Shown one piece after another: positions 15,848 through 22,799 of a stretch of DNA of 33,739 bases (its first letter is position 1; every line of letters begins with the position of its first letter). Position numbers and translations under genes: made by a program. The notes under the pieces were generated by a model. That model made no database searches. It was not told where the DNA came from and saw nothing but the letters and a program-made list of their open reading frames with translations. Where the stretch lies: assembly GCF_001990265.1 (NCBI RefSeq), contig NZ_LYVN01000030.1, forward strand, positions 1 to 33,739. The letters are read 5' to 3'. This DNA comes from Sphingopyxis sp. KK2 (lineage in GTDB: Bacteria; Pseudomonadota; Alphaproteobacteria; Sphingomonadales; Sphingomonadaceae).

Positions 15848-15872
15848 AATCCGCCGCGCTGCGCATCGTTCC
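15848..15872 (-). promoter_or_regulatory. Weak EcfG-like promoter candidate of the AsmA gene
   Basis: On the minus strand: GGAAC at 15872-15868, 16-nt spacer, GATT at 15851-15848. The -35 is exact but the -10 has two mismatches. The GGCGGATTGATGC context resembles the candidates at 18695 and 20947. Only 8 nt separate it from the ATG. Confidence 0.25.
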
Positions 15873-15916
15873 TTGCGGGAAAGCCCGCCACTCCCGTGTG
15901 TTCGCGGCTTTTGGTT

Positions 15917-16783
15917 TCAGCGTAGCGTCCGGTCGAGAAAGTCCCGCATCAACGCAGCCACCTCTTCGAGATTGGTCTCGAGCAGCCAGTGCCCGCCGTC
16001 GAGCAGGTGGAGGTCGGCGTCCGGCAGGTCGCGCAAATAGGCGCGCGCCGATTTCTCGGGCATGTAGAAGTCCTGCGACCCCCAGACGATGAGCGTCGGC
16101 GGACTTTGCTCGCGCAAATATCGACGATGCTCGCCGAACCAAGAGCGGTTGGCCTTGAGGCCCGCGATGAGGTCGATGGCGATCTCGCGGCGTCTCGGGG
16201 TGATCAGCGACCAGTGAAGCTTCCAGAGGTCCGGGGGAATTCGCGGAACGAGGTCTGCCCGCACGTCGTTCAGAAACTCCTCGCGAAATACCTCCTCGCT
16301 GATGGCCTTGCCGATTTCGGCGCACATCTCGGGCTCGGGAAGCGACCAGCTCTTCTCGATCTCGGCATATTTGTCGCCGAGCGCATCCTCATAGGGGATG
16401 TCGCCATTCTGTATGATTTGCGCGAGGATGCGCTCTGGCTTCATGATAGCGAGGCGCGCGCCGATCGGCGAGCCGAAGTCGTGAAGATAGAGGGCGAAGC
16501 GCTCGATTCCCAGCGCGCGCACGAAACCGTAGAGCAGTTTCGCATAGCCGTCGAAGCTATAGTCGAAGCGCTCGGGCGTATCGCTGTACCCCATGCCCGG
16601 ATAATCGGGGGCGAGCAAACGCCACCGGTCGCCAAGCCGCGGCAGGAGATTGCGGAATTCGAAGGACGAGCAGGGATAGCCATGCGGCAGTAGCAGCACC
16701 GGGGCGTCGGGCGGACCCGCTTCCCGGTAGAAAATGCCGACGCCGCCGACATCGACACGGCGATGGAAGACGGCCGCGGTCAT
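15917..16783 (-). CDS. Alpha/beta hydrolase, Asp-nucleophile type
   Basis: 288 residues from the ATG at 16783. The fold is that of haloalkane dehalogenases and epoxide hydrolases. The oxyanion motif is HGYP (34-37), the nucleophile elbow LHDFGSP puts Asp102 where serine hydrolases have Ser, and the C-terminal catalytic His is in LDGGHWLLE. YPGMGYSDTP and the cap region (PYEDALGDKYAEIEKSW) match close relatives usually annotated as alpha/beta fold hydrolase. The substrate cannot be told. The gene begins 23 nt after the PRC-barrel lipoprotein stop, probably one operon. The open frame runs far upstream but overlaps that gene, so the internal ATG is chosen. Confidence 0.88.
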   Translation of the reverse strand: MTAAVFHRRVDVGGVGIFYREAGPPDAPVLLLPHGYPCSSFEFRNLLPRLGDRWRLLAPDYPGMGYSDTPERFDYSFDGYAKLLYGFVRALGIERFALYLHDFGSPIGARLAIMKPERILAQIIQNGDIPYEDALGDKYAEIEKSWSLPEPEMCAEIGKAISEEVFREEFLNDVRADLVPRIPPDLWKLHWSLITPRRREIAIDLIAGLKANRSWFGEHRRYLREQSPPTLIVWGSQDFYMPEKSARAYLRDLPDADLHLLDGGHWLLETNLEEVAALMRDFLDRTLR

Positions 16784-16806
16784 TGTTTCGCTTTGCGCGC
16801 CATCGC

Positions 16807-17211
16807 TCAAGGTGCCGCGAGCTTGACTTCGGGGAGCGCGTCGAACTCGGCCTTTGCCATGCTGGTCTGGAGATCGATGTCGTCCCCGCGAACGACGACC
16901 TTCAGGCCCTGCACGGGCACATGCACATATCGGTCCGGACCGACACCATCGAGTTCGACAAGCAGGCGGTCGACCTTGTCGTCGGCACCGCGCAGCACCT
17001 GCGACACGTCTCCGAGTTCCTTGCCGTCGGCCCCCAGAATATCGGCATCGAGCAGCTGCGCTTCGCTGAGCCCTAGCGCTGCGGGGAGCGGACCGGCGAC
17101 CGTGGCGCTGGTCTCGGCTGCGCGCTCCATCTTGTCTTCTGCCGCCTCCCGCTTGCTGTCGCATGCTGTAAGGATAAGGGCCGAGCAGGCGCCGAGGATA
17201 AAGATGCGCAT
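16807..17211 (-). CDS. PRC-barrel-like lipoprotein
   Basis: 134 residues from the ATG at 17211, with AAAGGA 6 nt upstream. MRIFILGACSALILTAC is a lipoprotein signal with lipobox LTAC and modified C17. A charged linker (DSKREAAEDKMERAAE) follows. A PRC-barrel-like beta domain comes next: LLDADILGADGKELGDVSQVL, then DKVDRLLVELDG and YVHVPVQGLKVVV. PRC-barrel domains occur in photosynthetic reaction centres, RimM and many stress-related alphaproteobacterial proteins. The role here is unknown. It probably sits in the inner or outer membrane leaflet. A promoter candidate with an exact -10 lies at 17288-17312. Confidence 0.8.
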   Translation of the reverse strand: MRIFILGACSALILTACDSKREAAEDKMERAAETSATVAGPLPAALGLSEAQLLDADILGADGKELGDVSQVLRGADDKVDRLLVELDGVGPDRYVHVPVQGLKVVVRGDDIDLQTSMAKAEFDALPEVKLAAP

Positions 17212-17287
17212 GGGAAATCCTTTCAAGGGCAGGGCAAGCTCCGGCTCGGAAGCGGCGAAGCTCGCAATCATCATGAACCGGGCAGGA

Positions 17288-17312
17288 AACGCTCGGTCGG
17301 TCAGTCGGTTGC
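17288..17312 (-). promoter_or_regulatory. Candidate EcfG-type promoter of the PRC-barrel gene
   Basis: On the minus strand: GCAAC at 17312-17308, 16-nt spacer, CGTT at 17291-17288. One mismatch in the -35 and an exact -10. It lies 77 nt before the ATG at 17211. Confidence 0.55.
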
Positions 17313-17525
17313 GCCAGCGGGCCGTGCAACGTTCGCGCTGACCGGAATATCCGCTGCGTGCACGGCGCCGGCGCCGAGCCCTGCGTATGAGCGGCCGGCA
17401 CGAAGAACGTCCAGCGAGAAACATAGATCAAGGTTGCCGCGAAAATGTTCGCCTTTGTGGCACGCCTGATTCTCGTCCAGGCCGGGAGCTGGGGGGCTCC
17501 CGCCGGTCCGGATTTGAGAGCGACG

Positions 17526-17557
17526 AAGGGCTTCGCCGACCGGCGGAGCCCTTTTGC
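17526..17557 (+). terminator. Strong terminator with plus-strand T tract
   Basis: A 13-bp stem with one G-T pair (AAGGGCTTCGCCG / CGGCGGAGCCCTT) and a tight loop is followed on the plus strand by TTGCGTTT. On the minus strand it starts 72 nt after the GFA gene's stop and could end that transcript, but the T tract there is poorer. The plus-strand target is unknown. Confidence 0.6.
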
Positions 17558-17624
17558 GTTTCAGAGCTGCGATCATTGGCGCGCGCGCGATGTCGCAATT
17601 GCCTCCTCGGGCTTTTATGAGCCC

Positions 17625-18107
17625 TCAGCCCGCCTCCGTGACACCCTCTTCGAGCCCGCGCGTCTTCGGTCGGAGGGCCTTGTAGCGCGGAAGGAAGGCC
17701 ACCATCGGCATCCAGCTCGGCGCTTCGGCGGTGTAAAGATGGAAAGTCGGCGCAACCTCTTCCGGATCGTCGAGCGTCCCTGCGGCAATGTCGATTTCGT
17801 CGGCCTGATGACGCACATGGATGGTCAGGGGCGAGCCGCATTCGCGGCAGAAGCTGCGCGTTCCAAAGCTGGTCGAGGCAAAGCGGCCGATATGCTCTTC
17901 GCCCGCAAGGATGCGGTACCGGTCCAGATGCACGGTCGTAAAGACCATGCCGCCCGAACCCGAGACATGCTGGCAGACCCGGCAGTGACACCAGCCGGTG
18001 TCATAGGGCCTTTCCTCAAGGCGGTACCGGACGGCACGGCAAGCGCAACCACCCTCGAGCGCGATGTCTTCGGCGTCTCCACGATCACTATAGGATAGGT
18101 TCGGCAT
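17625..18107 (-). CDS. GFA family protein
   Basis: 160 residues from the ATG at 18107, with AAGGCGAG upstream. It is a zinc-binding protein of the GFA/CENP-V fold. Zinc ligands are visible as C21/C23 (GGCACRAV), C40/C42/C45 (WCHCRVC) and C87/C90 (FCRECGSP). The family takes its name from a glutathione-dependent formaldehyde-activating enzyme, but that activity is disputed for most members, so no substrate is assigned. Other typical motifs are GSGGMVFTTV and the C-terminal PTFHLYTAEAPSWMP. It seems to be a single gene, with 117 nt between it and the next gene upstream. Confidence 0.9.
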   Translation of the reverse strand: MPNLSYSDRGDAEDIALEGGCACRAVRYRLEERPYDTGWCHCRVCQHVSGSGGMVFTTVHLDRYRILAGEEHIGRFASTSFGTRSFCRECGSPLTIHVRHQADEIDIAAGTLDDPEEVAPTFHLYTAEAPSWMPMVAFLPRYKALRPKTRGLEEGVTEAG

Positions 18108-18224
18108 AAATCTCGCCTTTCGCGGCGCGGTTCGCAAACGATATTGACTGAAGACCCTTAAGGCAGCGGGCTCTTCCCCGGCTCGCGACCGGCAACGGTC
18201 GCGGGACATTGACCGGCGGCTCGG

Positions 18225-18656
18225 TCAGAGCTGGAGCTCGCCCTCATCCTCGCCATTCCAATAATGGGCGCGGGTGCCCGAGACCTTGATGAGGACGAGG
18301 CCCGGCGTATCGACGCCGTCCGGCCACCAGCGTTCGAGCCCTTTCGTCCAATGTTCGGCGAACGCGGCCTTGTCGCGGATGAGCGCGGCATGGCCCTCGA
18401 TAGCGAGAAAGAAGGGTCGCATGCCGAGCAGGCCCGACTTGCCCTGATAGCTCAGATTGACATTCGGGTTGGCGGCGATGTCGGCGACCATCAGCGCCGT
18501 CTCGTCGGTGAAAAACCAGGCATCGCCATCATAGTCCACCTCGCGATTGTTGCTCATCGGCCGCGAGCCGATCGCGCCGCCCGCAGTGTGCGTGGCGAGC
18601 ATCGCGAAATCGATGTCCTTCATCTTCTCGGAGAGCTTTTTGGTGGTCATGGTCAT
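18225..18656 (-). CDS. Pyridoxamine 5'-phosphate oxidase family / general stress protein
   Basis: 143 residues from the ATG at 18656. A second in-frame ATG at 18650 is equally possible. It has the FMN-binding split barrel of the general stress protein 26 group. Typical motifs are DFAMLATHTAGGAIGSRPMSNN, DYDGDAWFFTDETA, ANPNVNLSYQGKSG and the C-terminal PGLVLIKVSGTRAHYWNGEDE. Such proteins bind flavin, but their reaction is mostly unknown. The small size (usual 140-170) excludes PdxH itself. It is a single gene with a candidate stress promoter at 18695-18719, consistent with the family name. Confidence 0.9.
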   Translation of the reverse strand: MTMTTKKLSEKMKDIDFAMLATHTAGGAIGSRPMSNNREVDYDGDAWFFTDETALMVADIAANPNVNLSYQGKSGLLGMRPFFLAIEGHAALIRDKAAFAEHWTKGLERWWPDGVDTPGLVLIKVSGTRAHYWNGEDEGELQL

Positions 18657-18694
18657 GGGAAGAGCCTTTTTTCTGGAACGTCTGTCTCTGCATC

Positions 18695-18719
18695 AATGCG
18701 CCGCCAAGGCGGGAGTTGC
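18695..18719 (-). promoter_or_regulatory. Candidate EcfG-type promoter of the FMN split-barrel gene
   Basis: On the minus strand: GCAAC at 18719-18715, 16-nt spacer, CATT at 18698-18695, continuing CATTGATGC. One mismatch in each box. The site lies 39 nt before the ATG. Confidence 0.42.
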
Positions 18720-18749
18720 GGCGGGCACGGTCGGTGTCGTCACTCCGCG

Positions 18750-19289
18750 TCAGGGTCCGGACGCGGCGTCACGGCTTCGCCGGAGCACCGCGCGGATCGG
18801 GCGATATTCACAGGTCACGACGGGCTCGCGCCGCGGAGCGGGCGCGAGATGAATGTGGAGCCGCGCTTCGGCGGCGACGGCATCAAGCGCAAAGGCCTGC
18901 TCGGCCTCGTACATCTCGTCGCGGTGCGGCTGCAGCCATTGCCGCACCGAGGCCAGGGCTCGCGACTTGGCCCGTGCAAGCGTGTCGGCGACAATGAAGA
19001 TATTGCGGTGCCGCTCCAGGAATTCGCCCGGAACATAGCCGCCGAGATTGACATAATAGAGCCGCTCGGGACCCTCGAACGGCTCGGGTTTCAGGATGAT
19101 GTCATAGCCATCGGCATGATCGATCTCGGCCCAGCAGTCGATATGGAGGCTGCCGGGCGTGCCCCACCATTGCCGGCGAAGCGCATCATAAGTGTCGGCG
19201 ATGGTCGGCGCGGCGACGAAGCGCATGTCGTGCAGCTCGATATTGGCGCCGGCCATCTCGCCGCCGATATAGATGGCGAACAGCTTCAT
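18750..19289 (-). CDS. DUF1543 domain-containing protein
   Basis: 179 residues. Its ATG overlaps the stop of the FAD-protein gene by 4 nt. The DUF1543 pattern is clear: MKLFAIYIGGEMAGANIELHD, then FVAAPTIADTYDALRRQWWG, then a related second half (YYVNLGGYVPGEFLERHRNIFIVADT). The two halves look like a duplication with a shared G-G-x-x-x-G start. The function is unknown. The C-terminal 30 residues are basic. Coupling to an FAD/NAD(P)-binding protein is the only functional hint in this window. Confidence 0.88.
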   Translation of the reverse strand: MKLFAIYIGGEMAGANIELHDMRFVAAPTIADTYDALRRQWWGTPGSLHIDCWAEIDHADGYDIILKPEPFEGPERLYYVNLGGYVPGEFLERHRNIFIVADTLARAKSRALASVRQWLQPHRDEMYEAEQAFALDAVAAEARLHIHLAPAPRREPVVTCEYRPIRAVLRRSRDAASGP

Positions 19290-20938
19290 GCTGCCGCCTG
19301 CTCGGCCTGCGCCTCGGCGACGACTGCGGCCAGCTGCTCGCCCACAACGAGCCCCATCTCGTGCGAACTTGTGATCCCCTGGATGAAGGGGTGACGGCCG
19401 AGAAGGAAGGGCAGGCTGAGGCAGAAGAGACGATCTTCCGGGGCGTCGTCCGCAAGCGGATGAAACTCCTCGTCGATCGCGATACCGCGCATGTCCCCCT
19501 TGCCGGCTTCAAGCGCCGCGTCGCGCACGATCCCCTGGCGCCGCAGCGAAGGAAAGGGAAAGGCCGCGGCGCCCAAGGGGCGCTGGCCCATCGCTTCGAT
19601 GAATATCGGAAAATACCGGCGCTCGCCGCCGAGAACCAGCGTCGCACCCGCCTCGTCGCCGCTCGTGTCGATGCGGTAGTCGTCGCCGATCGCTGCGACA
19701 TCGAGCTTGCCAGCCCGGTGGAGTGCGATCAGCCGCCGGATCGATTTGTGCGGAACGGTGGCATAATCGTCGACGAAGATCGGCTTGAAGTGGCGAATGA
19801 AGCGGCGATAGTCGCTGGCATCGAGATGGGGCACCAGGAGCGCGAGAACCTCGTGCATGCGCAGGATCGCGTAGCGCCAGGCGACGGTATGTTTTTCTGC
19901 ATAGTCGCGTTTCGCCTCGGCGAGATTGGCTTCGGCCCATTCGAACGGGTCGCTCGCCGCGCGCCTTGCGAAATAGGCCTCGCAAAAGCCCTCGAGATCG
20001 AGATTCTCGAGGCCGATACTCGCCGCATAACGGGGATCGCCGGCAACAAGTTCGGCCTTGAACAGTTCGAACGCGGCATCGAGCAACTGGTCTTCGTCGC
20101 TGGCAACAAGGTCCTTCATGGCCTCGTCGGTGCAGATGGCGAGCGGCTCATAGGGTAGCGGCGCGTAGAAGTCGGCCTCGGGCAGGAGACCCTTCCTCGA
20201 CATCATCGTCATGTGGAATGCGTCGGTGGCGGGTGCGGGACGATAGTGTGTTTCGCCATCCTCGGCCTCGTCAAACGACCCGTGGACGTTCCCCAGCGCG
20301 ACGCACGCATCGATGGCGGTGAGCGAGCTGCCGCGAATGCCGACACTGCAGGCGGGTACCGCGGCCAGCGCCGAGGAGGGCCAGGGGCTGAGGAAATAGC
20401 CCGGGCGAACCTCGGGTTCGGCGGGCCATTGGTGGCCCGTGGCGAGGACGACCTGGTCGAACGTCTCCTCGCTGCGCTCACCTGACCGGGAGCGGATTTT
20501 GAGGATCATCGCGCCGGGGGTGCTGACGGCATCCTCGACGCGGCAGCGCGTCCGCAGTTCGACATCGACGCCGCGTGCGCGTGCCATATCCAGGACCGCG
20601 TCGAACTGATCTCGGAAATATTCGCCAAGCGCGACGCGCGGATAAAAGGTGCGTTCGCCGATCGCGCCGGGATCGACGCCGAGATCGGCGAGCCGCTCCG
20701 GCGTCTGTCGCCGCAGCCAGTCGCAGAGCGTCTCGGCGAGCGGCGGGATCTCGATACTGGCGATATTCGCCAGCATGGCGGGGTCGTTCCAGCCCGGGCG
20801 ATAGGGCGTTCCGCGGCCCGCGCTCGCCTGCGCTTCGTAAATGGCGAGACGGAAGGGCGGGGGATTGTGCGCGAGAAGCGCGTGCAGCGTGTAAAGTGTG
20901 GTCGGACCGGCTCCGACGAAGGCTATGCGGGGCATCAT
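19286..20938 (-). CDS. FAD/NAD(P)-binding protein
   Basis: 550 residues; the first ATG (20938) and the second (20935) are both possible. The N-terminal dinucleotide-binding motif is IAFVGAGPTTLYTLHALL. GRGTPYRPGWNDPAMLANIASIEIPP and a second nucleotide region (FDQVVLATGHQWP) are typical of the NAD_binding_9 group of FAD/NAD(P) proteins. The C-terminus has FCLSLPFLLGRHPFIQGITSSHEMG, also typical. Enzymes of this group are mostly uncharacterised, some acting as monooxygenases or hydroxylases in secondary metabolism. It is the first gene of a coupled pair with DUF1543. The substrate is unknown. Confidence 0.85.
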   Translation of the reverse strand: MMPRIAFVGAGPTTLYTLHALLAHNPPPFRLAIYEAQASAGRGTPYRPGWNDPAMLANIASIEIPPLAETLCDWLRRQTPERLADLGVDPGAIGERTFYPRVALGEYFRDQFDAVLDMARARGVDVELRTRCRVEDAVSTPGAMILKIRSRSGERSEETFDQVVLATGHQWPAEPEVRPGYFLSPWPSSALAAVPACSVGIRGSSLTAIDACVALGNVHGSFDEAEDGETHYRPAPATDAFHMTMMSRKGLLPEADFYAPLPYEPLAICTDEAMKDLVASDEDQLLDAAFELFKAELVAGDPRYAASIGLENLDLEGFCEAYFARRAASDPFEWAEANLAEAKRDYAEKHTVAWRYAILRMHEVLALLVPHLDASDYRRFIRHFKPIFVDDYATVPHKSIRRLIALHRAGKLDVAAIGDDYRIDTSGDEAGATLVLGGERRYFPIFIEAMGQRPLGAAAFPFPSLRRQGIVRDAALEAGKGDMRGIAIDEEFHPLADDAPEDRLFCLSLPFLLGRHPFIQGITSSHEMGLVVGEQLAAVVAEAQAEQAAA

Positions 20939-20946
20939 TCCGCATC

Positions 20947-20971
20947 AATGCGCCGCGGGCGCGGAAGTTCG
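20947..20971 (-). promoter_or_regulatory. Weak EcfG-like promoter candidate of the FAD-protein gene
   Basis: On the minus strand: CGAAC at 20971-20967, 16-nt spacer, CATT at 20950-20947, continuing CATTGATGC. It is a poor -35 but shares the -10 region with 18695. Only 8 nt separate it from the ATG at 20938. Confidence 0.22.
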
Positions 20972-21030
20972 GCCGACTTGCTCTGGGTCAATGCGAATTT
21001 CTTTTCAGCCAGGTGGCTTGCCGCCCGGGC

Positions 21031-21058
21031 AAAAAAATGGGTCCGCGTGCGCGGACCC
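21031..21058 (-). terminator. Rho-independent terminator of the CsbD-like gene
   Basis: On the minus strand: a 9-bp perfect stem (GGGTCCGCG/CGCGGACCC, 21058-21039) with a 2-nt loop, then A and seven T (21037-21031). It starts 28 nt after the stop codon. Confidence 0.88.
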
Positions 21059-21086
21059 GAGGGGGCCATCAATCTGGCTGGGAGGA

Positions 21087-21263
21087 TTAGTTTTCGGTGC
21101 CGGGAGTACCCGTCTTCGGCGGCTTGCCATCTTCGATACGGCCTTCGTTGCGAAGGTCGCGGCCTTCCTGCGCCTTGCGCTTCGCTTCCGGGCTGTCGCC
21201 ATTTTCGAAGGCTTCTTCCTTCACATAACCGGCGGCTTCCTTGATCTGTCCCTTGACGCTCAT
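21087..21263 (-). CDS. CsbD-like small stress protein
   Basis: 58 residues from the ATG at 21263, with GGAG 7 nt upstream. An in-frame ATG at 21275 lies too close to that site. The sequence is polar and helical: SVKGQIKEAAGYVKEEAFENG, then SPEAKRKAQEGRDLRNEGR. The VKGQIKEAAG opening resembles the CsbD family of small general-stress proteins, but the rest matches it less well, so the family call is tentative. It has its own promoter candidate and a strong terminator. This is the mark of a short, abundant single-gene transcript. Confidence 0.65.
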   Translation of the reverse strand: MSVKGQIKEAAGYVKEEAFENGDSPEAKRKAQEGRDLRNEGRIEDGKPPKTGTPGTEN

Positions 21264-21298
21264 GATGATCTCCATTGGCTGTGGGTTCTGGTTCGACA

Positions 21299-21324
21299 AA
21301 CCCTTTGCTGAGCGCGAAAGTTGC
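21299..21324 (-). promoter_or_regulatory. Candidate EcfG-type promoter of the CsbD-like gene
   Basis: On the minus strand: GCAAC at 21324-21320, 17-nt spacer, GGTT at 21302-21299. It begins GCAACTTTCG, a 10-mer shared with the sites at 21359, 21496 and 22800. It lies 36 nt before the ATG. Confidence 0.48.
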
Positions 21325-21358
21325 CTGCAATCGCCGGGATTTATCTTCGTTTGTCTGC

Positions 21359-21383
21359 GCAACTTTCGCCGCATGACGGCGTT
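21359..21383 (+). promoter_or_regulatory. Candidate EcfG-type promoter, distal
   Basis: GCAAC at 21359-21363, 16-nt spacer, CGTT at 21380-21383. Exact -10, one mismatch in the -35. It points to the DUF3606 gene 166 nt away. No gene was recognised between them. Confidence 0.45.
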
Positions 21384-21495
21384 TCGCGGCGCGCGCGGAC
21401 GAGGAGAAGGGAGGAGTAGAAGAGGGCGCCGCTCGGCAACTATCCTGCGCCAGTTGTGAGGATAACCGGCGAGCAGAGATAGGCGCTCCGCTTCC

Positions 21496-21520
21496 GCAAC
21501 TTTCGCATGCCATGTGCGTT
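21496..21520 (+). promoter_or_regulatory. Candidate EcfG-type promoter of the DUF3606 gene
   Basis: GCAAC at 21496-21500, 16-nt spacer, CGTT at 21517-21520. Exact -10, one mismatch in the -35. It lies 28 nt before the ATG at 21549. Confidence 0.58.
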
Positions 21521-21548
21521 CGCCCGTCAACATCGACGGGAGACGGGC

Positions 21549-21731
21549 ATGATCCACCAGAAGTTCGAAAACGGCCGGATCGATCGCAGCGAGCCCGACG
21601 CGATGCGCGCATGGGCACGGCTTCTCGGCGTCAGCCAGTCCGAAATATTGATCGCGGTCGCGGCCGTCGGCGATCATGCCGACGCAGTTCGAACCTATCT
21701 TGCCCGGCCGTGGCCGGAGCCGCTCGTTTGA
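21549..21731 (+). CDS. DUF3606 domain-containing protein
   Basis: 60 residues from the ATG at 21549, with GGGAG about 6 nt upstream. It matches DUF3606: a short N-terminal part, then AWARLLGVSQSEILIAVAAVGDHADAVRTYL. The W-A-x-x-L-G-V-S/T and V-G-x-x-x-x-V-R motifs are diagnostic. The domain is small, helical and of unknown function. It is common in alphaproteobacteria and often under general stress control. Here two tandem stress-type promoters lie upstream. The TTGA of its stop overlaps a possible TTG start of the next gene. Confidence 0.85.
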   Translation: MIHQKFENGRIDRSEPDAMRAWARLLGVSQSEILIAVAAVGDHADAVRTYLARPWPEPLV

Positions 21732-21820
21732 CGGGCGAGAAGCGTAAGGCAGCCGGGAACGCTGCCGACGATCAGACGGCAAGGGCCGCTGAATCGCGGC
21801 CCGACGGGATCAGCGAGACA

Positions 21821-22306
21821 ATGATCTCCGGGCAACGCTGGCACCGCCACGCGAGTCCTATCTCTTTCCTCATCCTCGCAGCGATCGTCGTCTTCGCGCT
21901 GTCGGGCCTCGCCGGGGGGCAACCGAGCCCGCTGCGGAGCAAAGACTTTGGGGCGGCGCGGCTTGAGGTTAAGACGCCGTCGGTCATTCGCAACGGCGAG
22001 TTTTTCGAAACCCGCATTCGGATCGAGGCCACCAGCGATATTTCGAACGTCGTGCTCGCGGTCTCGCCTTCGCTCTGGACCGACATGACGATCAACACGA
22101 TGATCCCCGCTGCCGCCGAAGAGAGCTTCAAAGGCGGCGCCTATCGCTTCTCCTACGGCGAACTTCGTGCAGGCGAGACGCTCGTCGTCAAGATCGACGG
22201 GCAGATCAACCCGCCGCTCTTCGCCGGAACGGAGGGCGAGATTGCGCTGTTCGATGGCGATCGGCGGCTCGGCGGCATGCCGCTCCACATCAAGGTTCTT
22301 CCCTGA
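21821..22306 (+). CDS. Membrane-anchored protein, DUF421 partner
   Basis: 161 residues from the ATG at 21821. A TTG at 21728, overlapping the previous stop and preceded by GGAG, would add 31 polar residues and may be the true start. One N-terminal membrane segment (SFLILAAIVVFALSGLAG) is followed by a beta-rich exported domain. RLEVKTPSVIRNGEFFETRIRIEA and LRAGETLVVKIDGQINPPLF suggest an immunoglobulin-like or DUF11-like sandwich. I do not recognise a named family. Its TGA shares a base with the ATG of the DUF421 gene, so the products probably work together at the membrane. Confidence 0.7.
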   Translation: MISGQRWHRHASPISFLILAAIVVFALSGLAGGQPSPLRSKDFGAARLEVKTPSVIRNGEFFETRIRIEATSDISNVVLAVSPSLWTDMTINTMIPAAAEESFKGGAYRFSYGELRAGETLVVKIDGQINPPLFAGTEGEIALFDGDRRLGGMPLHIKVLP

Positions 22307-22788
22307 TGGATATCGTCCTCCGCGCGAGCGCGATGTTCTTCCTGCTTTATGCGCTGCTCCGTCTCATGGGGAAGCGCGAGCTCGGGCAGATGACACCCTT
22401 CGAGCTCGTCCTGCTCGTCGTGATGGGCGACCTCATCCAGCAGGGCGTCACGCACAATGATTTCAGCCTGACCGGTGCGCTGCTCGCGATCGTCACATTT
22501 GCCTTCTGGGCGCTCACGCTGAGCTGGGCGACCTATCTCTTTCCACGGCTCAAGAATATGCTCGAAGGCCACCCGCGCGTCGTGGTGAAGCAGGGCGAGA
22601 TCATTCGCGACAATCTCCACCGCGACCGGCTCACCGCCGACGAAATCGAGTCCGAGATGCGGCTCGCGGGCATCGCCCACCTCTCGGACGTCGAATGGGC
22701 GATCCTCGAGCCGCAAGGCAAGATCAGCTTCATCAAACGGTCGGGCGGCGCGGCGCGCCAGCGCGATGCCGACGATGGTGCGGTCTGA
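22306..22788 (+). CDS. DUF421 domain-containing membrane protein
   Basis: 160 residues, the short form of the YetF/DUF421 family. Three membrane segments occupy about 1-90: LRASAMFFLLYALLRLMGKREL, then FELVLLVVMGDLIQQGVT, then ALLAIVTFAFWALTLSWATYLF. The cytoplasmic DUF421 domain follows, with GHPRVVVKQGEIIRDNLHRDRLTADEIESEMRLAGI, diagnostic for the family. Bacillus YetF is linked to spore membrane function, and the biochemical role is not settled. Coupled to the upstream membrane-anchored gene. No EcfG-type site was seen directly upstream, so it probably belongs to the DUF3606 operon. Confidence 0.9.
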   Translation: MDIVLRASAMFFLLYALLRLMGKRELGQMTPFELVLLVVMGDLIQQGVTHNDFSLTGALLAIVTFAFWALTLSWATYLFPRLKNMLEGHPRVVVKQGEIIRDNLHRDRLTADEIESEMRLAGIAHLSDVEWAILEPQGKISFIKRSGGAARQRDADDGAV

Positions 22789-22799
22789 GCGAAGGGGCG

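Larger units (their letters stand above)
17212..17624. other. 413-bp gap with promoter and terminator signals
   Basis: This gap contains the PRC-barrel promoter candidate (17288-17312), a G-rich hairpin at 17484-17501 (GGGAGC/GCTCCC), and a strong terminator at 17526-17553. Short frames on both strands show no recognisable family. No gene on the plus strand accounts for the terminator's better orientation. Confidence 0.4.
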
